From a bacterium (GTDB lineage Bacteria; Krumholzibacteriota; Krumholzibacteriia; LZORAL124-64-63), in the NCBI GenBank assembly GCA_024231905.1, contig JAAEQC010000141.1, forward strand, positions 1 to 34,883: a stretch of DNA of 34,883 bases, in the 5' to 3' direction. The notes under the pieces were generated by a model. That model saw only the letters and a list, made by a program, of their open reading frames with translations. It ran no database searches and was not told the origin of the DNA. Positions 15,529 to 24,046 of this stretch are shown in pieces. Position 1 is the stretch's first letter. Each line of letters begins with the position of its first letter. The position numbers were made by a program, and so were the translations under genes.

Positions 15529-15559
15529 AAGGCCCGGACAGCCAAGCGATCCGGGCCTT
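15529..15559. terminator. Bidirectional hairpin terminator between trmJ and the HPt gene
   Basis: A perfect 10-bp stem AAGGCCCGGA (15529-15538) / TCCGGGCCTT (15550-15559) has an 11-nt loop. It lies between two convergent genes, 13 bp past the trmJ stop and 21 bp past the HPt stop. The T tracts are short on both sides. Confidence 0.7.
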
Positions 15560-15580
15560 CGTACGAGCGCGAGAGTCGGG

Positions 15581-15952
15581 CTAGCCCAGGGAGAGCTGAC
15601 CCACCGCCTCCAGGACGGCCTCGTACTCCTGCGTGAGGTTGGTGTCGTAGGCACGCACCGTGTCCAGATCGGCGTTGCGCGCGGCCATCTCGATCTCCTT
15701 GCAGACCAAGGTCAGACGCTCGGCGCCGTAGGTGGCGCAGGCGCCCTTGAGGCTGTGGGCTTTCTCGACCACCGACTGGACGTCACCGTCCTGGGCGGCT
15801 TGGCGGATACCTTCATAGAGGGTCGGGGCGTGTTCGAGGAAGAGGTCACGTAGTTCGACGAGGATCTCGGGAGCTCCACCGAATTCCTTCATCATGCGGG
15901 ATTCGTCGATGGTTGGGACATCAGGGCCCGGCAAGCTAAGATGCGTGCTCAC
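15581..15952 (-). CDS. Orphan HPt-domain phosphotransfer protein
   Basis: The start GTG 15952 is chosen because GAGAGGGGA lies 7 nt upstream, giving 123 aa. The single domain is a histidine phosphotransfer four-helix bundle with the phospho-accepting His66 in KAHSLKGACATYG. That motif is followed by Leu/Glu-rich helices (VCKEIEMAARNADLDTV). HPt proteins relay phosphate between receiver domains of hybrid kinases and response regulators. No kinase is adjacent, but the hybrid kinase at 19955-23932 ends in a receiver and lacks its own HPt, making it a candidate partner. The gene stands alone, convergent with trmJ. Confidence 0.88.
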   Translation of the reverse strand: MSTHLSLPGPDVPTIDESRMMKEFGGAPEILVELRDLFLEHAPTLYEGIRQAAQDGDVQSVVEKAHSLKGACATYGAERLTLVCKEIEMAARNADLDTVRAYDTNLTQEYEAVLEAVGQLSLG

Positions 15953-16031
15953 TTTCCATTCCCCTCTCGCGGAAATCTGGCGTATGAATCTGGTCCATAA
16001 TATCGGCAAATAGTCATAAATCTTTACTTCT

Positions 16032-16037
16032 TATAAT
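16032..16037 (+). promoter_or_regulatory. Candidate -10 box upstream of the first propeller gene
   Basis: A perfect TATAAT lies in an AT-rich stretch (about 15990-16060) upstream of the first beta-propeller gene. The hexamer 17 nt upstream (AATAGT) is a poor -35 box. A transcript would carry about 150 nt of leader, including the conserved block at 16098-16196. Confidence 0.35.
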
Positions 16038-16097
16038 CCCAGAGCGGCGTTTTTTTACTAACGCAACCTCGGCGGGAACTCCCGCGCCACAAGGAGT

Positions 16098-16196
16098 GTA
16101 GCAGCGGATCGTGGCGCCCGTGCGACGCCCGACTCGCCGTTGGCGGTCGCCCCGACCGACCATGGACCCGCGGACGCCCCGGCGCCCGCCCACCCC
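16098..16196 (+). repeat. Conserved leader block, copy 1
   Basis: This 99-nt sequence directly upstream of the first propeller gene matches 17508-17607 with about seven substitutions and one single-base gap. The gap argues against the block being translated. Short stems can be drawn: GGCG/CGCC, CGCC/GGCG and CGGTCG/CGACCG. Most of the substitutions between copies fall in the loops or just outside the stems. Confidence 0.6.
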
Positions 16197-17453
16197 ATGG
16201 GGGCAGACATCTTGAATACTTCCCACCTGCCGCGACGCTTGGCCGTCGCTATCGCTGTTTTTTTTCTGTCACCCAGCCTCCCGACCACCGCCTTCGCGGC
16301 GCAGACCGTCGACCTGCCCGCGGACCCGCCCGCCCGGCGCTCTGTCGCCCTGGAGGAGGTGTGGCGCCTGGGCGGTGAGGAGGACGACGGGGTCCTGCTC
16401 GGACTCGTCACCGGCGGCGTGCTGGACGACGACGGCAACGTCCTACTGGTGGATCAGCAACTCGCGCGAGTGCTGGTCGTCTCCCCCGGTGGTGAGGTGC
16501 TCGTCACCCTCGGCCGCGAGGGTGACGGTCCCGGCGAGATGCGCCGTCTCCTCAGCGCCTTCGCGGCCGGTGAACGCGTGGGCATGGTCCAGGGCTACCC
16601 TGGTCGGGTGGTTTTCCTGGACCGCGAGGGGCTGCCCGCCGGGGGGTTCGACCTGGGCGGCGAAGCGGCGGAGGGCGGTTTCTTCGCCATACGTGACTTG
16701 CATTGCACCGGCACGGCCCTGATCGCCCATACGAGCCGCAGCACCTTCGACGAGAACGAAGGCAAGTCGAGCACCCGTTCGGCCCTGTCCGTCATGGATC
16801 TGGATGGCACCCTCGCCGCCGAACTGGTCTCGCACCAGGTGGAACGCGGCACGCGTCATGTGGTCATGGACGAATCCGCTTCCTGGGCCGAATTCGCCAC
16901 CTGGGCCGTCAGCCCCCGGGGCGTCGTCGGCACTTTGGCTGAACGGGATGCCTGGGCCGTGAACGAACGGAACCTGGATGGCGAACTCCTGCGCGTCCTG
17001 CGCCGCCCTTTCCGGCCCCGCAAACGCACCGCCGAGGAGAAGGAGGAGGCCGTCTCGCGCATCCGTCTGGCCGTCGTCAGCGGTGGCGCAACCATCGAGA
17101 AGAGGCCCCTCGACACGGATCCGGCCATCGTCGATCTCCAGTACGCCGCCGACGGCTATCTCTTCGTGACCAACTGCCATAACGAATCCGGCCGACTCGA
17201 GGCGGGGGTGGCCGGCCGCTTCGACGTGGTGGCGCCCGACGGGAAGTTCGTGGAGGAACTGACCCTCACTTTCCCGGACCACGACCCGGAACAGGACGTC
17301 CTGGTCATGCTGGACGGCACCCACTTTCTCGTTCTGCGCAACTTCGAGGACGCCGAGAAGGCCATCTACGCGGACTTCCTCAGCGACGAAGAGAAGGAGG
17401 ACTTGGGCGATGCCGAGCCCCTCGAGGTCGTGCTCGTGAGGGTACCGGACTGA
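16197..17453 (+). CDS. Secreted six-bladed beta-propeller protein, paralogue 1
   Basis: The start is ATG 16197 (418 aa). TTG 16212 (MNTSHLPRRL) is a real alternative with a G-rich stretch about 8 nt upstream. The N-terminus is a signal peptide ending near TTAFAAQ. The body shows the 6-bladed beta-propeller signature (NHL-like/PF17170 type): LEEVWRLGGEEDDGV, DDDGNVLLVDQQLARVLVVS, TLGREGDGPGEMRR, FDVVAPDGKFVEELTLTF, then HFLVLRNFEDAEKAIY. Such proteins are usually exported and uncharacterised. The acidic tail (DEEKEDLGDAEPLEV) is shared with the next gene. The two are tandem duplicates in the same orientation, each with a conserved leader. Confidence 0.82.
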   Translation: MGADILNTSHLPRRLAVAIAVFFLSPSLPTTAFAAQTVDLPADPPARRSVALEEVWRLGGEEDDGVLLGLVTGGVLDDDGNVLLVDQQLARVLVVSPGGEVLVTLGREGDGPGEMRRLLSAFAAGERVGMVQGYPGRVVFLDREGLPAGGFDLGGEAAEGGFFAIRDLHCTGTALIAHTSRSTFDENEGKSSTRSALSVMDLDGTLAAELVSHQVERGTRHVVMDESASWAEFATWAVSPRGVVGTLAERDAWAVNERNLDGELLRVLRRPFRPRKRTAEEKEEAVSRIRLAVVSGGATIEKRPLDTDPAIVDLQYAADGYLFVTNCHNESGRLEAGVAGRFDVVAPDGKFVEELTLTFPDHDPEQDVLVMLDGTHFLVLRNFEDAEKAIYADFLSDEEKEDLGDAEPLEVVLVRVPD

Positions 17454-17507
17454 GGGAACGGCGTGTGATGAAGGCCGCTTTGACGGGAACTCCCCTCGCG
17501 GCCCAAC

Positions 17508-17607
17508 GTAGCAGCGGATCGTGGCGCCCACGCGACGCCCGACTCGCCAATGGCGGTCGCCCCGACCGGCCATGGACCCCGCGGACGCCCTGGCGCCCGC
17601 TCACCCC
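17508..17607 (+). repeat. Conserved leader block, copy 2
   Basis: This 100-nt block lies in the intergenic space between the two propeller genes, immediately before the ATG of the second. It is about 92 percent identical to 16098-16196, and the identity continues about 50 nt into the coding region. The preceding segment (GGGAACTCCC, 17485-17494 and 16074-16083) is also shared. Confidence 0.6.
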
Positions 17608-18870
17608 ATGGGGGCAAGCATCTTGAATACCTCGTACCTGCCGCGACGCTTGGCTGTCGCTCTCGCCGTCGTTCTCCTGTCAGCTATCGCCGTCCTACCC
17701 GCCCTGTCGGCGGAAACCATCATACTTCCGGCCGATCCGCCCGCCGCGCGCGCCGTCACCCTCGAGGAGATGTGGCGCCTGGGCGGCGAGGAGGACGACG
17801 AAGTCCTGCTCGGACTCGTCACCGGCGGCGTGCTGGACGACGACGGCAACGTCCTGCTGGTGGACCGCCAGCTCTCCCAGGTGCTGGTCATCTCGCCCGA
17901 AGGCGAGTTGCTCGATACCCTCGGTCGCGAAGGCGACGGCCCGGGTGAGATGCGCCGGCCCCACAGCATCTTCGTGGCCGGTGACCGGGTGGGCATCGTG
18001 CAGGGCTTCCCGGCCAAGGTCATCTTCCTGGACCGGCAAGGACTGCCCGCCGGCGAGATGAGCATCGGCGGCGACGCGGCCGAGGGCGGCTTCAACTTCG
18101 TGGAAGAAGTGCGCTGGAACGGGCAGGCCCTGCTGGCCAAGTCCGGCCGAGGCACCTTCGACATGGAGTCGGGCAAGTCGTCCACCCGCACGACCCTGTC
18201 GGTCCTGGACCTGGAGGGCAATCTGCTGGCGGACCTGGTGCAGCACGACGAGGAACGCGACCTGCAGCGCTTCGTCTTCGACGAGGCCGGTTCCTGGGCC
18301 GAATACGCCGCCTGGGCCGTCAGCCCCCAGGGCGTCGCCTACACCACGGCGGAGCGGGACGCCTGGGCGGTGAACGTGCACGATCTCGAGGGCAACCTCG
18401 TCCGCACTCTCCGCCGGCCCTTCGAACCTCGCCGGCGCACCGAGGAGGACAAGGACGAGCAGGCCGCCGGCATGATGGTCGTCATCAACGGCCAGCGGCA
18501 GGATATCGAGAACAAGGCCCTGGACACGGACCCGGCCATCACCGGCCTCCACTGTGCCGCCGACGGCCGCCTCTTCGCCGTCAACTGCTGGCACGACGAC
18601 AGTCGCCTCGATCAGGGCGTGGCCCGCTGTTACGACGTGGTCTCCCCCACGGGCGAATACCTGGAGGAGCTGACCCTCACCTTCCCGGGCCTCGTCCCCG
18701 AGAAAGACGCCGTGATCTTCCTGGACGGGACCCACTTCCTCATCCTGCGCAACTTCGAGGACGCCCAGGACGCCATGCGCGCCGGCTTCGACGACGGGCA
18801 AGAGGAGGAAGAGGAGGACCTGGGCGACGTGGAGCCGCTGGAGGTCGTGTTCGTGAGGATCCCGGGCTAG
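17608..18870 (+). CDS. Secreted six-bladed beta-propeller protein, paralogue 2
   Basis: The protein is 420 aa from ATG 17608, with a signal peptide (LAVALAVVLLSAIAVLPALSA). It has the same architecture as the upstream paralogue: LEEMWRLGGEEDDEV, DDDGNVLLVDRQLSQVLVIS, TLGREGDGPGEMRRPHS and HFLILRNFEDAQDAM. A longer acidic run (QEEEEEDLGD) precedes the end. Nucleotide identity to the paralogue is patchy, with a stretch of about 55 nt around 17811-17866 nearly identical, which suggests gene conversion after duplication. Its stop codon overlaps the stop of the convergent UbiA-family gene in the shared tetramer CTAG (18867-18870). Confidence 0.82.
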   Translation: MGASILNTSYLPRRLAVALAVVLLSAIAVLPALSAETIILPADPPAARAVTLEEMWRLGGEEDDEVLLGLVTGGVLDDDGNVLLVDRQLSQVLVISPEGELLDTLGREGDGPGEMRRPHSIFVAGDRVGIVQGFPAKVIFLDRQGLPAGEMSIGGDAAEGGFNFVEEVRWNGQALLAKSGRGTFDMESGKSSTRTTLSVLDLEGNLLADLVQHDEERDLQRFVFDEAGSWAEYAAWAVSPQGVAYTTAERDAWAVNVHDLEGNLVRTLRRPFEPRRRTEEDKDEQAAGMMVVINGQRQDIENKALDTDPAITGLHCAADGRLFAVNCWHDDSRLDQGVARCYDVVSPTGEYLEELTLTFPGLVPEKDAVIFLDGTHFLILRNFEDAQDAMRAGFDDGQEEEEEDLGDVEPLEVVFVRIPG

Positions 18871-19721
18871 AGGAGGTAGAGATCGACCAGGACGGTGGCC
18901 AGGAAGGCCATCCCCACCCAGGAGTTGATCTCGAAGAAGGCCTTGTCGATGCGCCGCATGTCGCCGCCGCGCACGATGGCCTGCTCCCAGGCCAGCAGGA
19001 CCGCCACCACGGCGACCCCTAGCATGGTCACGAGGCCGAGGGCCTCCGTGCGGCGCACCGCCGCCGCCAGGCAGGCCACCGCCAGCACGTGGAAGACCCG
19101 TGAGAGCACGAGCGCCCGCTCGACTCCCAACCGCGAGGCCAGGGAATGGAGTCCCGCCTCGCGGTCGAATTCCACGTCCTGGACGCCGTAGATGGTGTCG
19201 AAACCCGCAACCCAGAACAGGACACCTGCCGCCAGCCACAGGGGGAATGGCGCGAAAGTCCCCGTGACCGCGAGCCAGGCTCCCATCGGGGCGATGGCCA
19301 GGCCCAGCCCCAGCACCAGGTGGGCCAGGGGCGAGACCCGCTTCATGTACGAGTAGCCCAGCACCACGACCAGGGCCACGGGCGACAGGGCGAAGCAGAG
19401 GGGGTTGAGCTGCCGGGCCGACGCCACCAGCAGCAGACCGCCGACCGCCGCCAGAGCCCCCGCCCCGGCCGGCGAAACGGTGCCCGCGGGCAGATGGCGG
19501 TCCGCCGTACGAGGGTTGGCCGCGTCCAGGTGCCTATCCGCCAAGCGGTTGAACGCCATGGCCGCCGTCCGCGCCCCCACCATGGCCGCCATGACCCAGA
19601 ACAGCACGATCCAGGACGGACGGCCGTCGGCAGCCACCAGCAACGACACCATGGCGAAAGGCATGGCGAAGATGGTGTGCTCGAACTTGACCAGATCCAG
19701 GTAGCGGCGAATCAACGACAT
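18867..19721 (-). CDS. UbiA-family prenyltransferase, probably menaquinone pathway (UbiA/MqnP-like)
   Basis: The start is ATG 19721 (GGAGCG upstream), giving 284 aa. About eight to nine membrane segments carry both Asp-rich motifs: NRLADRHLDAANPRT (Asn58, Asp62, Asp66) and YGVQDVEFDREAGL (Asp182, Asp186). These bind the Mg-prenyl diphosphate. The family attaches a polyprenyl chain to an aromatic acid. The first motif and length fit 4-hydroxybenzoate prenyltransferase and its MqnP relatives of the futalosine pathway. With ubiD, ubiE and ubiX at 25438-28333 it would supply prenylation before decarboxylation and methylation. MqnP rather than UbiA is inferred from that context, because no ubiquinone hydroxylases are seen. 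Confidence 0.85.
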   Translation of the reverse strand: MSLIRRYLDLVKFEHTIFAMPFAMVSLLVAADGRPSWIVLFWVMAAMVGARTAAMAFNRLADRHLDAANPRTADRHLPAGTVSPAGAGALAAVGGLLLVASARQLNPLCFALSPVALVVVLGYSYMKRVSPLAHLVLGLGLAIAPMGAWLAVTGTFAPFPLWLAAGVLFWVAGFDTIYGVQDVEFDREAGLHSLASRLGVERALVLSRVFHVLAVACLAAAVRRTEALGLVTMLGVAVVAVLLAWEQAIVRGGDMRRIDKAFFEINSWVGMAFLATVLVDLYLL

Positions 19722-19954
19722 GTCACGCTCCGAAAACGGTACCACGGCGCCGGGAAGGGGGGAGCATGGTCGCTGCCGGGCCCGTCGTCAAGAGGTCCCC
19801 ATGACAGAGCCCAGCCGGCGGTCCGCAAGGCTGGCCCCGGGATGGATTCGCCATTTCACATGCCACTCAAGCCATCCCCGTCCGGGCCGATAATTTCCGA
19901 CGAGACAATATGATCAGGAATTCTGCCGAGCTTGCCGGAGCCTTGGGAGATCGC

Positions 19955-22900
19955 ATGTCCGTCGTCACGACTTCTTGCTGGTTGTGCGCCTTCGTTTTCG
20001 GTGCCTCCCTCCTGGCCGCCCCCGCGTCGGCCCTCGATCCCGTGGACGACTTTCGACAGCTCGGGGTGGAGGTCTGGACCTCCCTCGACGGCCTGCCCCA
20101 GAACACCGTGCAGGCCATCCACCAGACCCGCGACGGCTACATCTGGCTCGGCACCCAGGAAGGGCTCGTGCGCTTCGACGGCGTGCGCTTCACCACCTTC
20201 AGTTCCGCCGATCGCGACGAGTTCCTCCACGACGACATCCAGGCCCTGGCCGAGACGCCGGACGGCACCCTGTGGGTCGCCACCTACGGCGGCGGCGTGC
20301 TGCGTATGCGGGGCAGCGAATGCTCCCGGGTCGACGATCTCGGACCCCTGCGGCCCACGGCGACAGTGGTTTCCCTGCGGGTGGCCGCCACGGGACGGCT
20401 GTGGATCGGCACCCAGGCCGAAGGGCTCTACTACTGGGAGGACGGGCGCATCCACGACGCCGGCTTCCCCGAGGCCTACCGCGACGCCGGCAACTTCTCG
20501 GTCACCGAGACTCCCGACGGCAGCGTGTGGGTCGCCACCAGCCGCGGCCTCATGCGATGCGTGCGCGGTACCTGGTCCCTGGTGGACCTGCCCGGCCGGG
20601 ACGACCGCTTCGTCTACTCCCTGCACCACGACTCCGACGGCACCGTGTGGATCGGCACCCACGACGAAGTGATCCGCTTCCAGGGCGGCTCGTTCCGGAC
20701 CTACGCGCCGCCCACCGGCCGCAGTTGGGACTTCGCCCAGGTCATCACGCGCGACCGCCACGGCGTGCTCTGGGTCGGCGCCTACGGCGGCGGCCTGTAC
20801 CGCCTGCGCGACGACGGACTGATCCACGTGGGCACCCGGGGCTTCATCAGCGACGATTCGGTCCACTCCCTCTGCGAGGACCGGGACGGCTCCCTGTGGG
20901 TCGGCACCACCAGCGGCGGTGTCAACCGCCTGCGCGAGACTCCCTTCGCCACGGTGGATGAGAAGGCGGGGCTGCCCACGCGGCACGTGCGCGTCATCGA
21001 GACGGCGCCCGACGGCAGCCTCTGGGTCGGCATGGACTCCGGCGGCCTGGCCCATTTGCGCAACGACGGCATCCGGCTCTACGGCCTGGAGGACGGGCTC
21101 CCCGCCGTGGTCATCCACGGTCTCGTGGCCGCCCGCGACGGCACTGTGTGGATCGGCACGGACCGCGGCCTGGGCCACCTGGTGGAAGGCCGGATCCAGA
21201 ACTACACCGTGGCCGACGGCCTGGCCCACGACATGGTCCGCGCTCTCTACGAGGACGCCGAGAGCCGCATCTGGGTTGGCACCAAGGGTGGCGGCCTCAA
21301 CTGCTACGAGGACGGCGCCTGGACCACCTACGGCGTCGAGGACGGACTGCCCAACGCGGTCGTGCGCTGGGTGGAGGAGGACAGCAAGGGCCGATTGTGG
21401 GTCGTCACCGAGAATGGTCCGGCCATCTGGACCGGCGAGAAGTTCATCGCGGCGCCCAGCGACTTCGACATGACCAGCGTCCTGACCATGCACTTCCACG
21501 AGGACTCCCAGGGGGTCGTGTGGCTCGCCACCTACGGCGCCGGCATCGTGCGCTGGCAGGACGGCCACGCCGTGTCCCTCGGCGAGAAGGACGGCCTCTT
21601 CGACGACACCGTGTACAGCGTCTTCGATGACGACTTCGGGCGCTTGTGGGTCCCCTGCAACCGCGGCATCTACGGCATCCGCTCCGCCGACGTGGATCTG
21701 TACCTGGCCGGCGACCTGCCGAAGATCCCCTTCGTGCTCTTCGACCCGGAAGCCGGCTTCCCGGGCACCGAGTGCAACGGCGGCTCCCAAAAATCGGTCC
21801 TCAGTCGCGAGGACGGCCGGACCTGGATCGCCACCAATGGCGGCGCCGTCCTCTTCGACCCGACCCGGGTGCAGGCCAACACGGTCCCGCCCTCGGTGGT
21901 CATCGAATCATTCATGGTGAACCGTGAACCCATGACCGGCGAGGCCCTGGCCGCCATCGCCCCCGGCCGGCGCGACCTGGAGATCGGCTACACGGGCCTG
22001 AGCTTCCCCAACCCCCGCGGCGTGCGCTTCCGTTACATGCTCGAGGGCTTCGATCCCGACTGGATCGACGCCGAGGACCGCCGCACCGCTTATTACACCA
22101 ACGTGCCGCCGGGCAACTACACCTTCCGGGTGCTGGCCCGCAACGCGGACGGCGTGTGGAGCCCCGTGGGCGCCTCCCAGCAGCTCGCTTTCAAGCCCTG
22201 GTTCTACGAAACCACGGCCTTCCGCATCGTCATCGCCATCGGCTTCATGATGGTCGTGTTCAGCGTCTGGGGTTGGCGCTACCGGCTCATGCAGCGCCGC
22301 CAGGAAGAACTTGTCGTCCTGGTCAGGGAGAAGACCAGCGAACTGGAGAACGCCAAGGAGGCGGCCGACGCGGCGAGCAAAGCCAAGAGCGAGTTCCTGG
22401 CCAACATGAGCCACGAGATCCGCACACCCATGAACGCCATCATCGCCATGACCGATCTCGTGCGCGATTCAGAGCTGAAGCCCGAACAGCGCGAGTCCCT
22501 CGACCTGGTGAGCCTCTCGGCCCAGGGTCTGCTGGAATTGCTCAACGACATCCTCGACTTCTCCAAGATCGAGGCGGAGAAGCTCGAACTCTCGCCGCAC
22601 CGCTTCGAGGTCCGCGACCTGCTGGACGACACTATCCGCACCATCGCCCTGCGAGCCGAGCAGAAGGGCCTGGACCTGTCCGGCCGCGTGGCGCCGGACG
22701 TGCCGCCGGTGGTCCACGGCGACTCCCACCGCTTGAAGCAGATCCTGATCAACCTCATCGGCAACGCTATCAAGTTCACGGACCGGGGCGAGGTGTCCGT
22801 CGCCATCACCCAGGTGGGACGAGACAACGGCGACGCCATGCTGCGCATCGCCGTCAGCGACACGGGCACCGGCGTTTCGCCCAAGCTGCAGGAAAAGATC

Positions 22901-23932
22901 TTCGCGCCCTTCTCCCAGGCGGACGCCTCGGTGACCCGGCGCCACGGCGGCACCGGCCTCGGCCTGACCATCTGCACGCGCCTGGTCGCCCTCTTCGGCG
23001 GCGAGATCGGCGTGGAGAACAACGTGGACGGCGGCGCCACCTTCCACTTCACCGTGCGCATGCGCGTGGAAGCGGACGTCCAGAGCAGTTGCGAGCCCGC
23101 CCCCGGCGACGGTCTCGACCTGGGTCGTATGCTCCTGGTGGACACCAGCCGGCGCCATCGCAGTCGCCTGGCGGAGGTCCTGCGCGCCTGGGGCGCCAGG
23201 CCCGACACGGCCTCCACGGCCACCGAAGCCCTGCAGATGATCGACGCCGCGGCCGCCGAAGACCAACCCTACGGCTGCGTGCTGGCCGAACACGCCCCCC
23301 CGGAGGTGGACGGCCAGGCCATCGCCGCCGCCGCCGACGGCTCCCCGGTGCTGATCTTGGCCAGCCTCGGCCGCATGGGCGAAGCCCGACACATCGACAC
23401 CCCCGACGTGGCCGGTCACATGGTCAAACCGGTGAAGCAGAAGGAACTGCTGCGCGCCCTGCGTCGGCTCGTTCCGAAGGTCGGCCAGGAGAAGAAGAAG
23501 GCGCGCAAGGCCGCGGCCAAGGTGGAGCACGTGGGCGAGCGCCTGCGCATCCTCATAGCCGAGGACAACCCCATCAACCAGACGGTGGTGCAGCGCATCC
23601 TGGAACGGAAAGGCCACGTGACGACCATTGTCGACAACGGTCGCGCCGCCCTGGACGCCATCGACGAGAAGCCCTTCGACGTGGTGCTCATGGACGTGCA
23701 GATGCCCATCCTGGACGGACTCGAGGCCACTTCTCAACTGCGCCTGGCCGAGGCCGCCCAGGGTCGCAGCCGACTGCCGGTCATCGCCCTGACGGCCCAC
23801 GCCATGGTGGGCGACCGGGAGCGGTGCCTCGAGGCGGGGGTCGACGAGTACGTGAGCAAGCCCATCGATGCGACGGTGCTGTTGAATACGATCGCGGCAT
23901 TGCTGGAGGGTGTGGAGGCGGTGGAGGTCTGA
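19955..23932 (+). CDS. Giant hybrid sensor histidine kinase: two-propeller sensor, Y_Y_Y, HisKA, HATPase, two receivers
   Basis: The start is ATG 19955 with GGGAG upstream, giving 1325 aa. The earlier in-frame ATG at 19910 sits inside a possible -10 box (TATGAT, 19909-19914). A signal peptide (to about 26) precedes 14 Reg_prop repeats of the form W-[IV]-[GA]-T-x-x-G-[GL] (about 45-630). A Y_Y_Y domain (about 655-740) and a transmembrane helix (about 752-774) follow. HisKA has His820 in [10 protein letters not shown], and HATPase_c spans about 910-1035 with NLIGNAIKF. Receiver 1 (about 1054-1180) has Glu1112 where the phospho-accepting Asp is expected. Receiver 2 (about 1194-1320) has Asp1247 in VVLMDVQMP. 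The layout resembles HTCS sensors of glycan or nutrient signals but has no DNA-binding domain, so it must pass phosphate on, possibly via the HPt protein at 15581-15952. Confidence 0.92.
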   Translation: MSVVTTSCWLCAFVFGASLLAAPASALDPVDDFRQLGVEVWTSLDGLPQNTVQAIHQTRDGYIWLGTQEGLVRFDGVRFTTFSSADRDEFLHDDIQALAETPDGTLWVATYGGGVLRMRGSECSRVDDLGPLRPTATVVSLRVAATGRLWIGTQAEGLYYWEDGRIHDAGFPEAYRDAGNFSVTETPDGSVWVATSRGLMRCVRGTWSLVDLPGRDDRFVYSLHHDSDGTVWIGTHDEVIRFQGGSFRTYAPPTGRSWDFAQVITRDRHGVLWVGAYGGGLYRLRDDGLIHVGTRGFISDDSVHSLCEDRDGSLWVGTTSGGVNRLRETPFATVDEKAGLPTRHVRVIETAPDGSLWVGMDSGGLAHLRNDGIRLYGLEDGLPAVVIHGLVAARDGTVWIGTDRGLGHLVEGRIQNYTVADGLAHDMVRALYEDAESRIWVGTKGGGLNCYEDGAWTTYGVEDGLPNAVVRWVEEDSKGRLWVVTENGPAIWTGEKFIAAPSDFDMTSVLTMHFHEDSQGVVWLATYGAGIVRWQDGHAVSLGEKDGLFDDTVYSVFDDDFGRLWVPCNRGIYGIRSADVDLYLAGDLPKIPFVLFDPEAGFPGTECNGGSQKSVLSREDGRTWIATNGGAVLFDPTRVQANTVPPSVVIESFMVNREPMTGEALAAIAPGRRDLEIGYTGLSFPNPRGVRFRYMLEGFDPDWIDAEDRRTAYYTNVPPGNYTFRVLARNADGVWSPVGASQQLAFKPWFYETTAFRIVIAIGFMMVVFSVWGWRYRLMQRRQEELVVLVREKTSELENAKEAADAASKAKSEFLANMSHEIRTPMNAIIAMTDLVRDSELKPEQRESLDLVSLSAQGLLELLNDILDFSKIEAEKLELSPHRFEVRDLLDDTIRTIALRAEQKGLDLSGRVAPDVPPVVHGDSHRLKQILINLIGNAIKFTDRGEVSVAITQVGRDNGDAMLRIAVSDTGTGVSPKLQEKIFAPFSQADASVTRRHGGTGLGLTICTRLVALFGGEIGVENNVDGGATFHFTVRMRVEADVQSSCEPAPGDGLDLGRMLLVDTSRRHRSRLAEVLRAWGARPDTASTATEALQMIDAAAAEDQPYGCVLAEHAPPEVDGQAIAAAADGSPVLILASLGRMGEARHIDTPDVAGHMVKPVKQKELLRALRRLVPKVGQEKKKARKAAAKVEHVGERLRILIAEDNPINQTVVQRILERKGHVTTIVDNGRAALDAIDEKPFDVVLMDVQMPILDGLEATSQLRLAEAAQGRSRLPVIALTAHAMVGDRERCLEAGVDEYVSKPIDATVLLNTIAALLEGVEAVEV

Positions 23933-23950
23933 CCGCCGCCCGGAACGAGT

Positions 23951-23980
23951 TTGACGCGGCGCACACGAACCGGATATATA
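23951..23980 (+). promoter_or_regulatory. Candidate promoter of the sulfatase-like lipoprotein gene
   Basis: TTGACG (23951-23956) and TATATA (23975-23980) are separated by 18 nt in the 114-bp gap after the hybrid kinase gene. The leader to ATG 24047 would be about 60 nt. Confidence 0.45.
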
Positions 23981-24046
23981 CTTCCTGCACGCAACGGTGG
24001 CTTTTCCCAGACCCGCTCCGACGGTTCCAGCAGGAGGGTGCTTCCC

